Positions 20,896-32,837 of a stretch of DNA of 64,000 nt are shown here, piece by piece. Origin of the DNA: Haematococcus lacustris (lineage: Eukaryota; Chlorophyta; Chlorophyceae; Chlamydomonadales; Haematococcaceae); NCBI GenBank assembly GCA_030144725.1, contig JASKMD010000024.1:1580574-1644573 (forward strand), written 5' to 3'. The notes under the pieces are model-generated. The model was not told where the DNA came from. It saw nothing but the letters and a program-made list of their open reading frames with translations, and made no database searches. A program made the translations under genes and the position numbers. The first letter of the stretch is position 1. Each line of letters begins with the position of its first letter.

Positions 20896-22176
20896 ATGGA
20901 TCGCATCAAGACGCTGTGTACGCTGCACACGCCGATTTCGAGCAGTCGCGGCATGACCGCGGATTGCGACGGCTCCGCGCTGGTGTGCTGCGTGTATGAG
21001 GAAGGTGTGGGCTGGGTGGTGAAGCGCTCCAAGACTGGCGCGGGCTTGGCAACGTTGTTCAGGTGGGGTCAAACCCTACCCTAAGGATGTACAGCCTGAC
21101 TCTCTCTTCATACGGTGCCTGTTGGCTTGGGGCTGTTGCCTTCACAAAGCCTGTACATACAGGCAGCACTAGCAGGGGCGAAACACTACCAGGGTGACAT
21201 CCATACCTTGCATAGCCTAAAGCCTTTAGGAAAGGTCATGCCTTGGCCCATGATTAATGTTTCTTGCACGTCTTTGATGGACGCTAAGGCACGAGCTAGA
21301 GACTGCCACAGGGCATGGTTGGGACCTACATCTCACCCAATGACTGGAGGGCTGTCACTTGAGCCCTTAAGCACTACAGCACCCACCCCTGCAATCCATG
21401 CAGCACCGGCATTCCTGCTCTGCTACTGGTCATGCCCTATCTCCTGTCAAAGCCTTGCTCTATCTTCACCTTGCCTGCAGCCTGGATTTCGAGCCCAGTA
21501 GCTTTACTGCGGACACTACCCGGTTCTAGCTGTCCTCGGCCAGTGCCATTAAGGAGTATGATGTTGAGGGGCGGTGCCTGCAAACCATCTCAGGGCATTG
21601 CCATGCATCATTTGACTTTCAGCCCAAGGGGTTTGCTGTGAACGGGCCCAGCTTCTGGATCTCCCACGGAAGAAACATCATGAAGTACAGCGCTGCAGGG
21701 GAATGCCTGCAGAGCATCACAGGGCCTGCCAATGCTGCATACATGGCGTTTCTGGGCGACACGTGAGTAGTAGCCATCGCCTCACCCTTGGCTAACCTAA
21801 CATGTGTTCGTGAAGCACAGACCACCCTGCAGCATTTCATTGCACAAAGCTCAGGGGGTGGGCGATGGTGACATATGCGCATTAAGATCATGTGTGTTTT
21901 GCTTCGTACATGGAAAGTATTCTCAAGCGACTAACCAACTCTACTGCTGGCACACACGTGATGGGGCAGCAACTTCTTCTCATGCTCCGCGCAAGGGGAG
22001 CTACGGCGCTTGCGGTGTGTCCAGCACTCAGCAGTCAGCCCAGACTACCGCCTGAACAACCGGGGCGATCTGTTGTTCTTTGAGCGGAGGGGCAAAGAGC
22101 TGGCGCGCTTGAGCTGCTTGCCTGCCTGCTGCCCTTGCCTGAGGTCACTGCCTGCAAATGCGTATGGCCCCAGGGT
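20896..22176 (+). pseudogene. Array copy C: doubled exon 2 with stop, truncated exon 3
   Basis: Exon 1 20896-21062 is intact (starts MDRIKTLCTLHTP). An exon 2 follows at 21481 after a good acceptor, but it has an in-frame TAG (CGGTTCTAG) and loses its end near 21600, where a second, better exon 2 segment (about 21614-21762, reading KGFAVNGPSFWISHGRNIM) is joined on. Only the last part of exon 3 remains (about 21962-22176), beginning at GSNFFSC-like sequence, with a 1-bp deletion near the end. Its closest relative is gene F, shared through the 3' flank. Confidence 0.8.
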
Positions 22177-22822
22177 GGCCACCTACCATCGAGGGCAACA
22201 AGCGTTGTGTAGTACCCTTGTCGTGTATAGCTTGGCAGGCAGAGATTTGCTATAGTTGCAGTTGCCATGTGGGTTGCACGTACCCTGCCTTGACTCAGCT
22301 GGTGTGTGCTGTCAGCGGCGTTGGGCAGTTGTTATGAAGTCGTGGTTGTTTCATTAACAATGGTGATGTTTGTTCTGCCTACTTCGCATGGACGTGCCAG
22401 CGAGGTCCAGGTCATGCTCGTGTGCTCCCTCACTACCATGACGCCTGTTCATTCATTTCCGCTATACATGGCATCAACCTCCATACCCTGCACGGCCACC
22501 CAGCTGCCCAGCAGCCCTCCGAACGGGGGTTGAGCTTATTCGGCGCATTACGTGCAAATCTACAGCCGTCCTATTACGAGGGGTCGGATCCCTGTCACTT
22601 GGGTAAAGGATGCCGGTTGCCAGTAATGAAGGCATTCTGAGGCCAGCTGAGGGTCAGGCATATCCGCAGCTGACCAAGTTTGTGAGCAGTGTTACGGCCG
22701 GGTGCGGGCGCTGAGGGTTGGGCGGTTTCGTGCTGCTTTCGTGAACCCGGCAGAGTGATCATGACTGATTTCACGGAGGTTGCGGGCCATCACTCGGCCC
22801 GCAAGGCATCCACTGTCGCACC

Positions 22823-24806
22823 ATGGACCGCGTCGAGACACTTTGCACGCTGCACGCGCCCCTCTTGAATAGTCGCGGCCTGACCGCGGACTGCGACGGC
22901 TTCGCGCTGGTGTGCTGTGTTGAAGAGGAAAGGGTGGGCTGGGTGGTGAAGCGCTCCAAGACTGGTGCGGGCTTGGCGATGTTATTCAGGTGGGGCCAAA
23001 CCCTACCCTTGGGACCTATTCCCAAGGGCCCTAAACCGCTGTTCAGGTAGGGCCGCAACATCCGCTTACACCGCACACAGCGTACAGAGCACATAGCAAG
23101 ACTAAGCCTAGACCCTCGGCTGATGTAGATGTTCTTGACTAGCCCTTCTCTGCGGGGGCAAGAACCCTATTCAATTCCTATTGGCGATGAGCTACGTGCA
23201 TAGGCACACTTCAGCGTTCCACGCTTGCGGATTTTGCTTGTGTTGCGAGTGATGGTATGGCCGCTTGGCACCCCAACTGGCAACCCCCTCCGTAGCAGCA
23301 TACCCCATATCCTAGCCTGAGGTTAATGAGATGTGATAGTTCGAAATGGAGCACATTATCAAGGTCATGTGTGCTTGTCCTGCGCTTCCTCAACTTATGA
23401 AATACCGCCCGCCATTGCCCTTGCTCAACATTAAGCGTACCCTTGCGCTATTCATGTGCATGTCTTTGCACTTCCTCGTCTCAACATTCAGTCCATGTCT
23501 GCCCAGTCTAAACTGGGCAGTCATGCTGGGCCACTCTGATTGCATGACCACTGGGTCGCTGGGCTGCGCTGTTTGTTTGCATGTGCACACCATGCTCCTG
23601 TCAATAGCGTTTGCAGTCCAACAGTCTGCATGTGCTGCTCCCGTCTGGAAGAGGCCTCTGGGGCAGCTGACACAGCTCATGCATGTGACAATGCAAGTTG
23701 CACTGCAAGTCAAGAGCAGATCACGGAGCAAGTCCCCACACCCCCGAGTCGCAGAATGCATGTTGCCTTGAGCCAGACCATATGAGTAGCTAGCCATTAG
23801 CAGGTGCTGCGTGGTTTGTGATAGCATTAGCCCGAGCCCATACCATAGGAATAGCTGAACCATACCATATGAGTAGCTTGTGTTGTGTGGCTCGTTGTGA
23901 CAGAGCCTGGCAAGATATGCTACACGCCACTGCTTGCCCCACATGTCTTGCTTGCCTGCAGCCTGGACTTTGAACCCAACGGTTTTGCTGTGTATGGGCC
24001 CAGCTTCTGGATCTCCCACGGAAAAACCATCATGGAGTACAGCGCTACGGGGGAATGCCTGAAGAGCATCCTAGGGCCTGCCAATGCTGCATACATGGAG
24101 TTTCTGGGCAACACGTGAGTGCTGGCTGTGGCGTTGCCCCTGGCTGCTGGAACTTGTGCTCATGGGCACAACGCTAAGGGGGGTGGGCGGTGTCATATGT
24201 GCACTGCAGCCATGTGTATTTTGCTTCGTACATTACTATGTTTCTCAAGTGGCTAGCCAACTTTCATCCTGTCACACATGTGATGTGTACTCCTGCAGAC
24301 TGTACACTATTGCATACAACAACAAGTGGCAAGCTGCATTGTATGGCATGGACAAGATGGGGAGGACTAGCAAGCTGCTGGCCAACCATGTGCAACTATC
24401 AGGGGGCTTTGCGCTGTTCCCCGCCGCCCAGATACTGTTGTTCACCAGCACCCATAAAAGCCTATGTCAGCTTGACTTGCAGTTAGGGGAGTGCCGGGTC
24501 ATCACCACCAGCTTCTGGCCAAAGGACGCCCGCCTGCTGACTGGGAACGAACAGCTGGCCCTGCTTGTCGTGTTCCGAGGTGGCGGCAACGACTTTTTCT
24601 CCTGCTCTTCGAAAGGAGAGTTGCTACAACTGTGGAGCATGCCGCACTCAGCCGTCAACAGGGACTACCGCCTCAACAGCCGGGGTGACCTGCTGTTCAT
24701 TGACCAGCATGACAAGGAGTTGCCACGCATCTGCTGCTTGCCGGCGCTGCTGCCGCCTCCGGAGGCTAGTGCCTGCAAGACCCTGAGCCCCAAGGGTAGC
24801 CAATGA
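22823..24806 (+). CDS. Array gene D: propeller-like repeat protein
   Basis: Intact three-exon member: 22823-22989, 23962-24114 and 24299-24806, giving 275 aa. Exon 1 is 167 nt and exon 2 is 153 nt, the commonest sizes in the family. Product landmarks are MDRVETLCTLHAPLLNSRG, EERVGWVVKRSKTGAGLAM, SFWISHGKTIMEYSATGECL, LLTGNEQLALLVV and LNSRGDLLFIDQHDKELPRI. Intron 1 (972 bp) preserves the pre-insertion state of the site where a 7-kb transposon entered gene A. A short relic of an exon 1 end plus donor (ccgctgttcaggtaggg, 23035) follows the real donor, so a small tandem duplication happened. TGTAA at 24870 is a plausible poly(A) signal. Function unknown. Confidence 0.75.
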
Positions 24807-24869
24807 CCCTACAGCTAGTGTGGGAGCCAGCATGGTCACAAGAATGATTGCAAGGCTACAGGAGTTCAC

Positions 24870-24874
24870 TGTAA
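24870..24874 (+). terminator. TGTAA poly(A) signal candidate of gene D
   Basis: TGTAA, the usual polyadenylation signal of chlorophycean nuclear genes, occurs 64 bp after the gene D stop codon. Confidence 0.4.
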
Positions 24875-24921
24875 AGCTAGTGTGTTTGTGTGCGATTGTG
24901 CGGAAGCCTGTGCGATGTGAC

Positions 24922-25292
24922 CGTTGTTCACCAGCAACCGAAACAGCTTGTGTCAGCTGGACATGCAGTCAGGGGAGTGCCAGGTCATCACCACCATGAT
25001 GTGGCCAGAGGGCGGCCGCCTGCTGACTGGGAACGACCAGCTGGCCCTGCTTATAGTGCCTTGCACTGGAGGCAGCAACCTCTTCTCCTGCTCTGCTGAG
25101 GGTTGGCTGCACCGGCTGGGGAGCGTGACGCCCTCGGCTGTCTTTGGAGACTTCTGCCTCAATAGCCGGGTTAACCTGCTGTTCGTTGATCAGCTGGACA
25201 AGGAGTTGCCACGCTTGAGGTGCTTGCCTGCGCTGCTGCCGCCTCCTGAGGCCACCGCCTGCAAGGCCCTGGGCCCCAAGGAGCCCCAATGA
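24922..25292 (+). pseudogene. Array fragment E: 3' part of exon 3, near-identical to gene A
   Basis: The sequence from 24922 (gttgttcaccagcaacc) matches gene A exon 3 from 16686 almost base for base to the stop codon (25292 against 17055) and on through the 3' flank to about 25550 (17290). One change turns NSRGNLL into NSRVNLL. No acceptor, exon 1 or exon 2 precedes it. It is a recent partial duplication and not a gene. Confidence 0.85.
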
Positions 25293-26110
25293 CCCTAGAC
25301 ACAGTGTGGGAGACAGCATTGCCACAAGAATGTTTGCAAGGCCAGGTATTGCCTTTTCACAGTTGGTGCGTTTGTGGGTGTTGGTGCGGAAGCCTGTGCA
25401 ATGTGACCGGATGCACGCAGGCATTAAAGATGTGGGTCCATTACAGGTTGTCATACAACATCAAGAAGGACACTGTTCAACTCTTTCTGCCGACACTGTT
25501 CAATACCCGGCGTCCTCGGGCCCGCCCCGCCCTGCCCCGCCCGGGCTGTAACTGGCACTGTACAGGCACTGACCGCATCTTATCAATGCAGCGGACCAGT
25601 ACATGGTGAGCTTCCTGCGACTGCCAATGTGGATATCACGGGTGTTCTTTTGCCCCGCGACCCCAGGGTTCAACGAGGTGTCGACGTTGAAAGGTGAAGG
25701 AACGTCGAACACGGAGACGGAGGATCACTGGACGTCACGCTGATGAGGCGGCGGGGATGCTAGCCCCGACACAATGCGGCCTTCTTTCACCTTCGCGGGT
25801 GTCACGGTCCTTTCACGGATGTATGCCTGCTCGAGCTGCTGAATCAGTGAATGTCGATGTGAAGATTGATACACGGCTACCGTGGCCTTCTTTCACCAGG
25901 CCAGCTCCAGGGTTCGCCGACGACCTGAGAGACTTAGGAACACGGAGACAGAGGATTACTAGACATCACGTCGTGCGACCGACTACAACGAATCAAGTGC
26001 ACTGACGAGGCGGCGACGATACACCTTAACAATGACGGTTCACGGGTGTCACGGGCCTTTCACGGATGTATGCCTGAAACGCAATCTGTGCCGTAGTATT
26101 CTTGCGCGCA

Positions 26111-27236
26111 ATGGATCGCATCGAGACGTTGTGCACGCTGCATACGCCGATTTCGAGCGGTCGCGGCATGACCGCGGATTGCGACGGCTCCGCGCTGGTG
26201 TGCTGCGTGTATGAGGAAGGTGTGGGCTGGGTGGTGAAGCGCTCCAAGACTGGCGCGGGCTTCACAACGTTGTTTAGGTGGGGCCACCTCCTACCTCACG
26301 CTTGGGACCTGCACCCCAAAGCTTCCAGCTGTTGGCTTTCACACAGCCTGTAAGAGCAAGCAACACTATCATTAGATTGCATGCGCCAACAGCTCATGTC
26401 AATGAATGTCTACTGCACCTGATGCATGCTTGCCGCATCCTGCTAGGGTCCAAAATTTCTATTTGCATGCAGGTTGAAATATATGCCCAGTGGATGTGCT
26501 GCCAGCAATGGCCGCCTGTGGGTTTCCTCGCTGTGTGCCTTTATTGAGTACAATGCTGGAGGGGAGTGCTTGCGGACCATCCCAGGCCATTCGTTCATGT
26601 CTTACATGGAGACCTGTGATAATGTGTGAGTGAGCGTCACTCCACTGACATTCTGGCTGCCGTTAAACTATGAGGTTGGATGCTGCACATCGAATGCATT
26701 ACAGCTCACCTTGGCTCTTCCCATTGCGTGCTTGCAGGCTGTACTTTATTGCTTTCTTGACTGGTGTTCTATGCGCAATGGACACCACCAGTGGCGCCAT
26801 CAAAGTGATGGCCAACCATGTGAAGTCAACTGCAGGCATGGCTTTGTTCCCTGCTGCCCAGAAGCTCCTATTCATTAGCAGTCGCAACAGCCTATGTCAG
26901 TTGGATTTGCAGTCCAGGGAGTGCCGGGTCATCACCCCCAGTGTGTGGCCAGAGGGCGGTCGCCTGCTGACTGGGAACGACCAGCTAGCCCTGCTCATAG
27001 TGCCTTGCACTGGGGGCAGCAACTTCTTCTCATGCTCCGCGCAAGGGGAGCTACGGCACTTGCGGTGTGTCCAGCACTCAGCAGTCAGCCCAGACTACCG
27101 CCTGAACAGCCGGGGCGATCTGTTGTTCTTTGAGCGGAGGGGCAAAGAGCTGGCGCGCTTGAGCTGCTTGCCTGCGCTGCTGCCCCCTGCTGAAGCCACT
27201 GCCTGCAAGATTGTATGGCCCAAGAGTGGCCACTGA
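26111..27236 (+). CDS. Array gene F: propeller-like repeat protein, compact
   Basis: Exons 26111-26277 (167 nt), 26473-26625 (153 nt) and 26738-27236; 272 aa. The most compact member, with introns of 195 and 112 bp. Exon 2 is the most divergent in the family (YMPSGCAASNGRLWVSSL, then AFIEYNAGGECLRTIPG) but keeps length and phase exactly; its donor follows ...GATAATGT. Exon 3 keeps AAQKLLFISSRNSLCQLDLQ and ends KIVWPKSGH. The 55 bp before the ATG match copy C. Two copies of the upstream ACGTCA-type motif lie at 25731 and 25962. Confidence 0.72.
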
Positions 27237-27743
27237 CCGCTGACTACCTATGTATAGTGCAAGATACTAGTTTCTAGTACCCTTCTCTTGCATAGCTAAG
27301 CGGGTGGGAGGTTTGGAATTGTTGCAGCTGCCATGTGGATAGCAAAGGCATGCAAGTGCCCTGCCCTGACTTAGCTGTTGCAGCTTAGCAGGCAGAGGTT
27401 TAGTATAAATTGTTGTTGATGACTGTTGTTGTGTGTTGTGAGAGCGGGTGGTCGTGAGGGTTACTGTCGTGAGAGCGGTGGCTAATGCCATTGGATGCTA
27501 AGCTGCAGGGGGCTTCGTCTGGCTGGTGGAGCTGAACACGTTTCACATACACACAGATCTGCTTGCAGGCACTGACAATATACCTGTAAGGCAGTGAACT
27601 GGCACAACTTGCCTGCTACCAACACGCAGCCCTGTAAGACTCCATCCGTGCCAGAAGCCAGGCTGTGGCGGCATCAGCGTGGCATGCTGTTGCCACTGCA
27701 AGCTGTAGCATGTCAGGTAGCACCCACGCTGCGCTGTCCAGCA
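27237..27743. other. 3' flank of gene F
   Basis: No gene. The first 150 bp resemble the 3' flank of copy C (22165-22310). The last 13 bp, gcgctgtccagca (27731-27743), recur at 29714-29726 and flank the Fanzor-derived insertion. Confidence 0.5.
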
Positions 27744-29713
27744 CCTTGGCTCTCAACCTTGAGCATTCATTGCAGTCGAACACACTAATTGTGAGCCACT
27801 ACAAAACGGTGTTTTTGCCTGTGTGGAGTTCCCATCGCATGTGTATGCCATGGCCTAGACATGGCATACACATGGTCACGGTCGCCTACCACCTACATCA
27901 TTACCTGACCCCTGTGACAGGGCATGCGTAGAGTTGGCATGACAAAACATGCACTAATTGTAAGCTGATGACAGCTTCAAATGGGGGGGGCTTGTTGCTG
28001 CTGGGCCTTGGGTGGCTTGTCTCGCAGCCGCTTGTAGCCCAAGCCAGGGTACTCCTTGCCCTTGGCTGGCAGCGCTCCCTGGTCTGGCCAGTAGCACAGC
28101 TCCAGCTCCAGTCTCCGCTGCTTGGCTGCCTCCTCCATCAGGTCGTTGACATGCGCCTTGTCCAGGTGGGGCACCTGCAGCTCAGGGCTGTCAGTGTTGA
28201 GGCTGTACCCACACGTCAGCTTGGTGAGGAGCTGAGCCTCCTCCCCGCTCCATCCTAGCCTGGCCCTGGCTGCCTTGGCGTAGAGCTTGACATAGCGCTC
28301 TGCATGCATGCAGGCCAGGCCAGGTCAGGTATAAGGTCAGGTCAGGTATAAGGTCAGGTACAAGGTCAGGTCAGGTCTAAGGTCAGGTCAGGCCAGGCCA
28401 TGTCAGGTCTATGTCAAGTCAGGTCAGGTCAGGTCTATGTCAAGGTCCAGGTCCAGAGTCTATGCACCACCACCACTTGCCTGGGTTGGAGTAGTGCTGC
28501 TGCATGGCGACCGCCAGCTGCATGGAGTGATGGCTGATGGTGTTGTGGTCACCGGTGAAGTTGGCGCTGCCCAGCTGCTGCAGCTTGGCTAGTAGCTCCT
28601 GGTTGCTGGGGTCATCAAAGGCAGGCTTGATGCTGAAGTGCTTGTTCTGCCTAGCGCGCCCAAGCCGCCGCTGCAGCTGGTTGTAGGGGGTGAGGAAATT
28701 GGAGTTGGCAAAATACAGGCAAAACACCTTGAGCTGCTGCAGCAGGACTGGGTCTTCACTGTCCAAGGGCATGGGTGGCCCAGTGGGAGCTGCTGGTGGG
28801 GGGTGGCGGGCAGCAATGCGGGCGCTGGGTGGGCGCAGGGTGGGTGGTGCTGGGACAGGTTCCGGCTCAGGCTCAGGCTCTGGCTCAGGATCAGGCTCTG
28901 GCTCAGCCTCTTGAGCCCAGTCCATGTCCATGCTGGCTGGCTGGGCAGGGACACGCAGGGGGAGTGGGGGTAGGAGTGCAGCATCCAGTGCACGGGGAGG
29001 CTGCACGGCTGGAGGTGTAGTGGCGCTGGGGTACCCAGGGGTGGAGTGGCCCACAAGGCATGTCAGGAATATCCTGAGCACGTACAGCGACGCGATTACG
29101 CGGAGCTGAGAATGGATGCCGGCCCGCAGCTGGAAATGGGCCAGTAGCTTGCGCCTCGTCTTCTTGCAGCCGCGCAGCACAGCGCCACCTGGGACTTTGA
29201 TCACCTGCAGGCAATTACGATCAATTTTTTGACAGGCCGGCAATGCGGGGACACCAATAGTGCGGGGACACGAGCAGTGCTGGGGCATACAAGGCGGGGG
29301 TGCGTACCTGTCGGCGCTGGGTGTTCCATTCAGCCCTTCGCTCCTCGCGTTGTTTGGCTGGAGGGGTCCTAGGACCTGCGCTGGCATGAACAGTAGCGAT
29401 GTGAGCAGCGCGGACCTTGTCGGACTGCACAGTTGCAGCGGACCACACTGCGACTACGACGAACCTTGTTTTCGCGGGCTTTCAATCGGAAGCGGATCTT
29501 GCTCCGCGGCACTGGGCCGCTTCCTCGGAGGCATTGCGCCACTAGGCTCATATCTACTAACACCTGCTGAGACCTACTTATACCCAGGAGGCGATGTCAC
29601 TCACTCTCGCACTCCCAAAGGGCACAGGGCACTCCGACTGTCACTTCAGCACCTACAGAGACCAGGCTGGAATCAGCATGGTTGTGCGATGTTGCTGTCA
29701 TAGATGTGATGTG
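27744..29713 (-). mobile_element. Fanzor-derived insertion, copy 1 (internally deleted)
   Basis: Bounded by a 13-bp direct repeat (gcgctgtccagca). The left end, ccttggctctcaacc, is shared with copies 2 (37121) and 3 (39605). On the minus strand, 29387-28440 encodes the upstream part of a protein (KVPGGAVLRGCKKTRRKLLA, then an acidic-Pro segment, then NSNFLTPYNQLQRRLGRARQ). After an intron rich in GGTCA repeats, 28309-27977 continues (HAERYVKLYAKAARARLGWS) and ends with the Fanzor C-terminus GKEYPGLGYKRLRDKPPKAQ. The join at KQRRLE|LELCYWPDQ skips the RuvC/zinc-finger region present in copy 3, so this copy cannot make an active nuclease. Confidence 0.6.
28316..28446. repeat. GGTCA-type short tandem repeats
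   Basis: Repeated blocks of ggtcaggtca with taaggtc and ctatgtc spacers, about 130 bp, between the two coding parts of Fanzor copy 1. Probably an intron or an expansion at the junction. Confidence 0.75.
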
Positions 29714-29726
29714 GCGCTGTCCAGCA

Positions 29727-30156
29727 TCAGCGTTGCAGCGTGGGGGCCGCCACAGGCCAGGCCACCATGGTAATGTTGCTGCACCTCTTGACCGCTGTAA
29801 TCTTGCTGCACCTTCTAACAGTTGCATCCACCTGTACACAACGCTCTACAGGAACATGCCTGCCATTGTGTCAAGAGTGAGTGCTTCGCTCAAGTAAAGC
29901 CACCTCCTCCATCCTGGCCACGGCCAATGTGCCATGTGTCTAGTCAGCCTGGTGTTTCCAGCCAGGCAGACAAAGGGCATCGTCCAGTGAAGGGGAGGAC
30001 TGACCAGCAGGGGTAGCATGCAGTTCCACTGGCAGGCTGCGACCCTGTGCCAGTGTCCCCCTTGCGATCATGGTGGTGTTGCTGCAGCTCGTGACTCCTG
30101 TAATGTTGCTCCACCTTCAAACAGGTGCGGCAAGCCGTACACACAGATGCGCCATG
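29727..30156. other. Spacer between Fanzor copy 1 and the hAT MITE
   Basis: No gene is recognisable. Just upstream, 29640-29713 resembles intron 2 of the array genes (cacttcagcacctacagagacc ... aatcagcatggttgtgcg), so family-derived sequence lies at this end of the insertion. Confidence 0.4.
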
Positions 30157-30164
30157 CGAGGATG

Positions 30165-30322
30165 CAGTGTTACCAAATACGATAGCCCGCACAGCGCGGT
30201 TCAGCGTATTTCCGACAGTACGCTACGGTTGGATACGTGTTCGTCGAATTGCGAGAGCCAAAAAGTCAGAATCCGAGAATACGAGGAATACATTCGTATT
30301 TTGGCCGTATTTGGTAACACTG
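30165..30322. mobile_element. 158-bp hAT-type MITE
   Basis: Terminal inverted repeats CAGTGTTACCAAATACG at both ends and an 8-bp target duplication cgaggatg (30157-30164 and 30323-30330). Ends starting with CAG and 8-bp duplications are hAT hallmarks. The interior has no coding capacity. Confidence 0.88.
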
Positions 30323-31137
30323 CGAGGATGTAACTGGTCATTCTCCAAAGTATGAGTGGCAAGCTCGAGGGCAAGTCGCTCCCCCTCCTTCCCGGCCACG
30401 CGTGATATGTTTAAAGCTCTCACACTCAGGGTTTGTCTACTTTACTGAAACCAGTTAAGTCTCCCGGTCACACACATCCCTCCCAGGGACATCTGAGCAG
30501 CACCTGAGAGGGATACCTCCTCCAAACGGCTTCTCTTGCGCCGTGTAGCCTAGCTAACTATCGCGCAAGTCATCAGCGTCGAAGGCGTTGCTGCTGGTGC
30601 CAAAAAGGCTGGTCAGCATTGTGGTGCAAGCTAAGCAACATCAGTCGATGGCATCGCAGCCTAGCAGCAGCGGTTGCAGCGGTTATGGGTGGCTTGCACG
30701 CTGTCTGGGCTGGTCTAATCCGTGCTTAGGTCAGGACCGTGCTCAGGGTAGGCCCGTTGTTGGCGTTGCACCAGTCCGCCCCGGATCCGATAATCCAGCT
30801 CCCAGGACAGGCCGATAATGTCGTGACCAGTCTCCACCACGCGCGAGCACCACAACGCAGCGTGCTACAAAGCAAAAGTCAAACGAGCACCAGCCAGAGC
30901 AGGAACAGGAGGAGCTACGGGAACAGCAGGAGGAGCAGCAACAAACGCGACAGCATGAGCGCCAGCAGAGGCAAGGGAGTAGTGTTTGGGGAGGCAAGAG
31001 CAACAACATGAGCTTGCTGGTGACTGTGCAGGTGGCGATGGCTGGCAAGAGCAACATTGGCGAGAAGCGTCTGGAGGAGCTGAAGAAAGAATGCATAGCT
31101 TCGTCCAAACGGGTCAGCAAGTAGCAGGTGCTGTTGC

Positions 31138-31373
31138 GCCCACCGGCACACAGCCTTTGGGTCAGCAAGCAGCAGGTGTTGACGCACCCATCGGCACGCA
31201 GCCTCTGGGTCAGCAAGCAGCAGTTGCTGGTGCAACCACCGGCACGCAACGCCTGGGACCATGGGCAGCAGCTGCAGGGGCAGCCACCGGCACGCAACGC
31301 CTGGGACCATGGGCAGCAGCTGCAGGGGCAGCCACCGGCACACAGCCTCTGGGTCAGCAAGCAGCAGATATAG
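31138..31373 (+). repeat. 48-bp tandem repeat in the left foldback arm
   Basis: Five units of 48 bp translate as a 16-residue repeat alternating PPAHSLWVSKQQ- and PPARNAWDHGQQLQGQ-type units, ending in a TAG. The right arm holds about two units, so unit number changed after the arms were formed. Confidence 0.75.
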
Positions 31374-32837
31374 GGAAGGCATAGGGAAGGTGCAACAGCA
31401 GGTTCAGCTTAGGGTAGAGGGTGCAGCAGGGTGAGTGCCCCACCCCTTCCCAGCCCTGCCCCACCCCCTCCCAGCCCTGCCCCACCCCCTCCCAGCCCTG
31501 CCCCCTCCCCTCCCAGCCCTGCCCCACCCCATCCCCTCCCAGCCCTACCCCACCCCATCCCAGCCATGCCCCACCCCCTCCCAGCCTTTCCCCACCCCCT
31601 CCCAGCCTTGCCCCCACCCCCTCCCTCCCATCCCACCCCCTCCCATCCCAGCCCCTCCCATCCCCACCCCCATCCCTCCCATCCCCACCCCCATCCCTCC
31701 ATCCCTCCCTCCCATCCCCATCCCAGCCCCTCCCATCCCCATCCCCATCCCTCCATCCCATCCCTCTATCCCCATCCCTCCCATCCCATCCCTCCGTCCC
31801 ATCCCTCCATCCCATCCCATCCCATCCCTCCACTCCATCCCTCCATCCCTCCATCCCTCCATCCCTCCATCCCTCCATCCCATCCCTCCCATCCCCATCC
31901 TTGCCCCTCCCATCCCCATCCCTCCATCCCATCCTCCCTCCCTCCCTCCCATCCCCACCCCCTCCCATCCCAGCCCTGCCCCAACCCATCCCAGCCTCGC
32001 GTTGCCCTGCCCTGCCCTGCCTGTAGGTGTGTGGCAGTGCAGGCTGCAGATAGCCGCAGGCTGCGGGTGTGCTGCAGTGCATGAGCAGCAGCAGCAGCAC
32101 CAGGCTAAAGTGCATAAGTCGCAACAGCAGCACCAGGCTAAAGTGCATGCACAAAGCTGACGTGGCAACCCAACACTGCTGCGACAGGGAAGCTCATTTC
32201 AAGGCATAAATCTGGCATGGTCTGCGGTGGCCATGGTAGCTCCTGCCCTGCCATGCCATGCCATGCCCTGCCTGTAGGTGTGTGGCAGTGCAGGCTGCGG
32301 GTGTGCTGCAGTGCATGTGTTACAATGCATGAGCAGCAGCAGCAACAGGCTGTAGTGCATGAGCAACAGTGCAAGGACAGCAACAGCAGCTGCAGGCTGT
32401 AGGTGTGTAGCAGTGTAGCTAGCAACAGGCTGCAGGTGTGTTGTAGTGCATGGGCAGCAGCATCAGCAGGCTGTAGGTGTGCTTCAGTGCATGAGCAGCC
32501 GCAGCAGCAACAGGCTGTAATGCATGACCACCAGTGCAAGGACAGCAACATGTGCGGTGTGTGTCTAGCTGCATGCAAGCTCATTTCAAGGCATAGATCT
32601 GGCATGGTCTGTGGTGGTGTTGGTAGCTCCATGCAAATAAAGGCATGCGGTTGTTCAACCATGCCATTGCTTGTATAGCCGCATATGGACAACACATTGG
32701 TTGTGTAAGACGGTATCCCCGGTGATGGGCAATTGCAACTTGAATATCAAGGTCTTCAATAGACCTAGCGTCCTTGACCGTGCCAGTTGCAGCGTCGATG
32801 TAATACCGCGTAGTGCCAATATGGTTGGATTTGGTGC

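Noticed and set aside
28638..29020. Gly/Ser or Ala/Gln repeat frames on the plus strand
   Set aside because: They are the reverse strand of the acidic Pro-Glu repeat in the Fanzor-derived coding sequence.
31421..32160. Pro/Ser/His-rich 200-265 codon open frames in the foldback arms, mirrored at 34299-34959
   Set aside because: C-rich degenerate repeats open in several frames on both strands and present as inverted copies; no domain.
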